Shown here piece after piece: positions 63,855 through 64,000 of a stretch of DNA of 64,000 nucleotides (positions are counted from its first letter, which is position 1; each line of letters starts with the position of its first letter). The notes under the pieces are model-generated. The model did not search any database. It was not told the origin of the DNA and saw only the letters and a program-made list of their open reading frames with translations. This DNA is from Ligustrum vulgare. Lineage: Eukaryota; Streptophyta; Magnoliopsida; Lamiales; Oleaceae. The stretch lies in assembly GCA_963555705.1 (NCBI GenBank), contig CAUVWQ010000021.1, positions 372,001-436,000 of the forward strand, in the 5' to 3' direction. The translations under genes were made by a program, and so were the position numbers.

Positions 63855-64000
63855 AACGTCCTTCAATTAGTGAGAGAAAAAGAAAAAATTCGAACCTCTT
63901 TATTTAATTTTTTTACTTGAATATTAATTATTTTTTTTTTAAAAAAAAAAACTACCAAAGAACTTTAAAGGAAAACATTTTTTTTATTATTATTTTACCA
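63855..64000 (+). repeat. Partial E monomer at the right edge (monomer 177)
   Basis: The first 146 bases of a type E monomer with TTCGAACC and CTACCAAAGAACTTT, the same private change as the preceding monomer. The window ends inside the conserved TTTTACCA box, so the array continues to the right. Confidence 0.95.

Larger units (their letters stand above)
1..64000 (+). repeat. AT-rich satellite array, ~362 bp monomer, 177 anchors
   Basis: The whole window is head-to-tail copies of one monomer. The anchor AACGTCC occurs at 34, 391, 756, 1119 and so on to 63855. Spacing is 356-368 bp, mean about 362.6. All copies read on the plus strand and I saw no inverted monomer, insertion or unique spacer. 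A hand count on the monomer at 6198 gives about 80 G or C in 363 bases. Neither array edge is reached. Satellites of this length and organisation are typical of eukaryotic centromeric or pericentromeric heterochromatin; that role is inferred. The species and family are not recognised. Confidence 0.98.

Noticed and set aside
1..64000. CRISPR array
   Set aside because: The repeat unit is about 362 bp with no short repeat/unique spacer alternation. Every part of the unit repeats.
1..64000. A CENP-B box
   Set aside because: The motif needs TTCG followed by A and CGGG at fixed spacing. TTCG occurs in A and E monomers, but I found no CGGG in any monomer type.
1..64000. The Drosophila 1.688 (359 bp) satellite or the beetle 360 bp satellites
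   Set aside because: Only the length is similar. I do not recognise the sequence as the 1.688 family and cannot confirm any beetle family from memory, so no assignment is made.
1..64000. Telomere repeats, tRNA or rRNA genes, or transposon ends
   Set aside because: None seen. The anchor spacing never departs from 356-368 bp, which leaves no room for an insertion.

Overview
The whole 64 kb window is one uninterrupted, AT-rich satellite DNA array. I see no protein-coding gene, RNA gene, transposon or unique sequence. It is built from tandem monomers of about 362 bp. I located 177 copies of the conserved AACGTCC anchor, the first at 34 and the last at 63855, so the mean spacing is about 362.6 bp and the range is 356-368 bp. 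All copies are in the same orientation. G+C is about 22% in the one monomer I counted by hand. Length, base composition, head-to-tail order and higher-order repeats point to a eukaryotic centromeric or pericentromeric satellite. I do not recognise the family and cannot name the organism.

Monomers are numbered 1-177 and run from one AACGTCC to the next. They fall into recurring types with diagnostic bases in a left part (just after the anchor), a middle part (after a T-run/A-run) and a right part. A has TTCGAACC, CATTAAAGG and CTTACCCTCG. B is the most divergent, with GCAAACTTATT, GGGGAAACC, GCATTTTACACTCG and GAAGAATTTCC. C has GCGAACC, AATAAGAACTAC and GGGAAATATTTTTG and is preceded by TTCAAAACCC. 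D has GAGAGTAAAAG and CCCTGAATATT with a B-like middle. D' has a D left part and CTTATTTTTA in the middle. E has CTTTATTTAA, ACTTGAATATT and CTACCAAAAAACTTT. E' is E with GACTACC. F has GTGAAACATT and CGAATCATTTCAACAA. E/A is a fixed fusion.

Layout: 0-3.3 kb mixes D', A, B and E. From 3.3 to 25.4 kb the array uses A, B, C and D, including two 1,810 bp five-monomer repeats (4751-8370), three units lacking D (8371-13092) and two 3.6 kb ten-monomer repeats (13093-20309). From 25.4 to 43.2 kb a 12-monomer higher-order repeat of about 4.36 kb dominates: two full copies, a third of 11 monomers, and an upstream 14-monomer relative. From 39.9 to 59.1 kb a larger block is tandemly duplicated (25 monomers, then 28). 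From 59.1 kb to the end lie scrambled E, F and B monomers and a third copy of the E-F segment.

The array evidently evolves by unequal exchange and gene conversion. This shows as private SNPs confined to territories, monomers that are clean fusions of two types, and insertions or deletions of whole monomers. Each monomer also carries conserved non-coding elements: a near-invariant anchor box, a second conserved box, a 7-bp-arm dyad, a homopyrimidine mirror repeat, and a T-run/A-run tract that causes most length variation.
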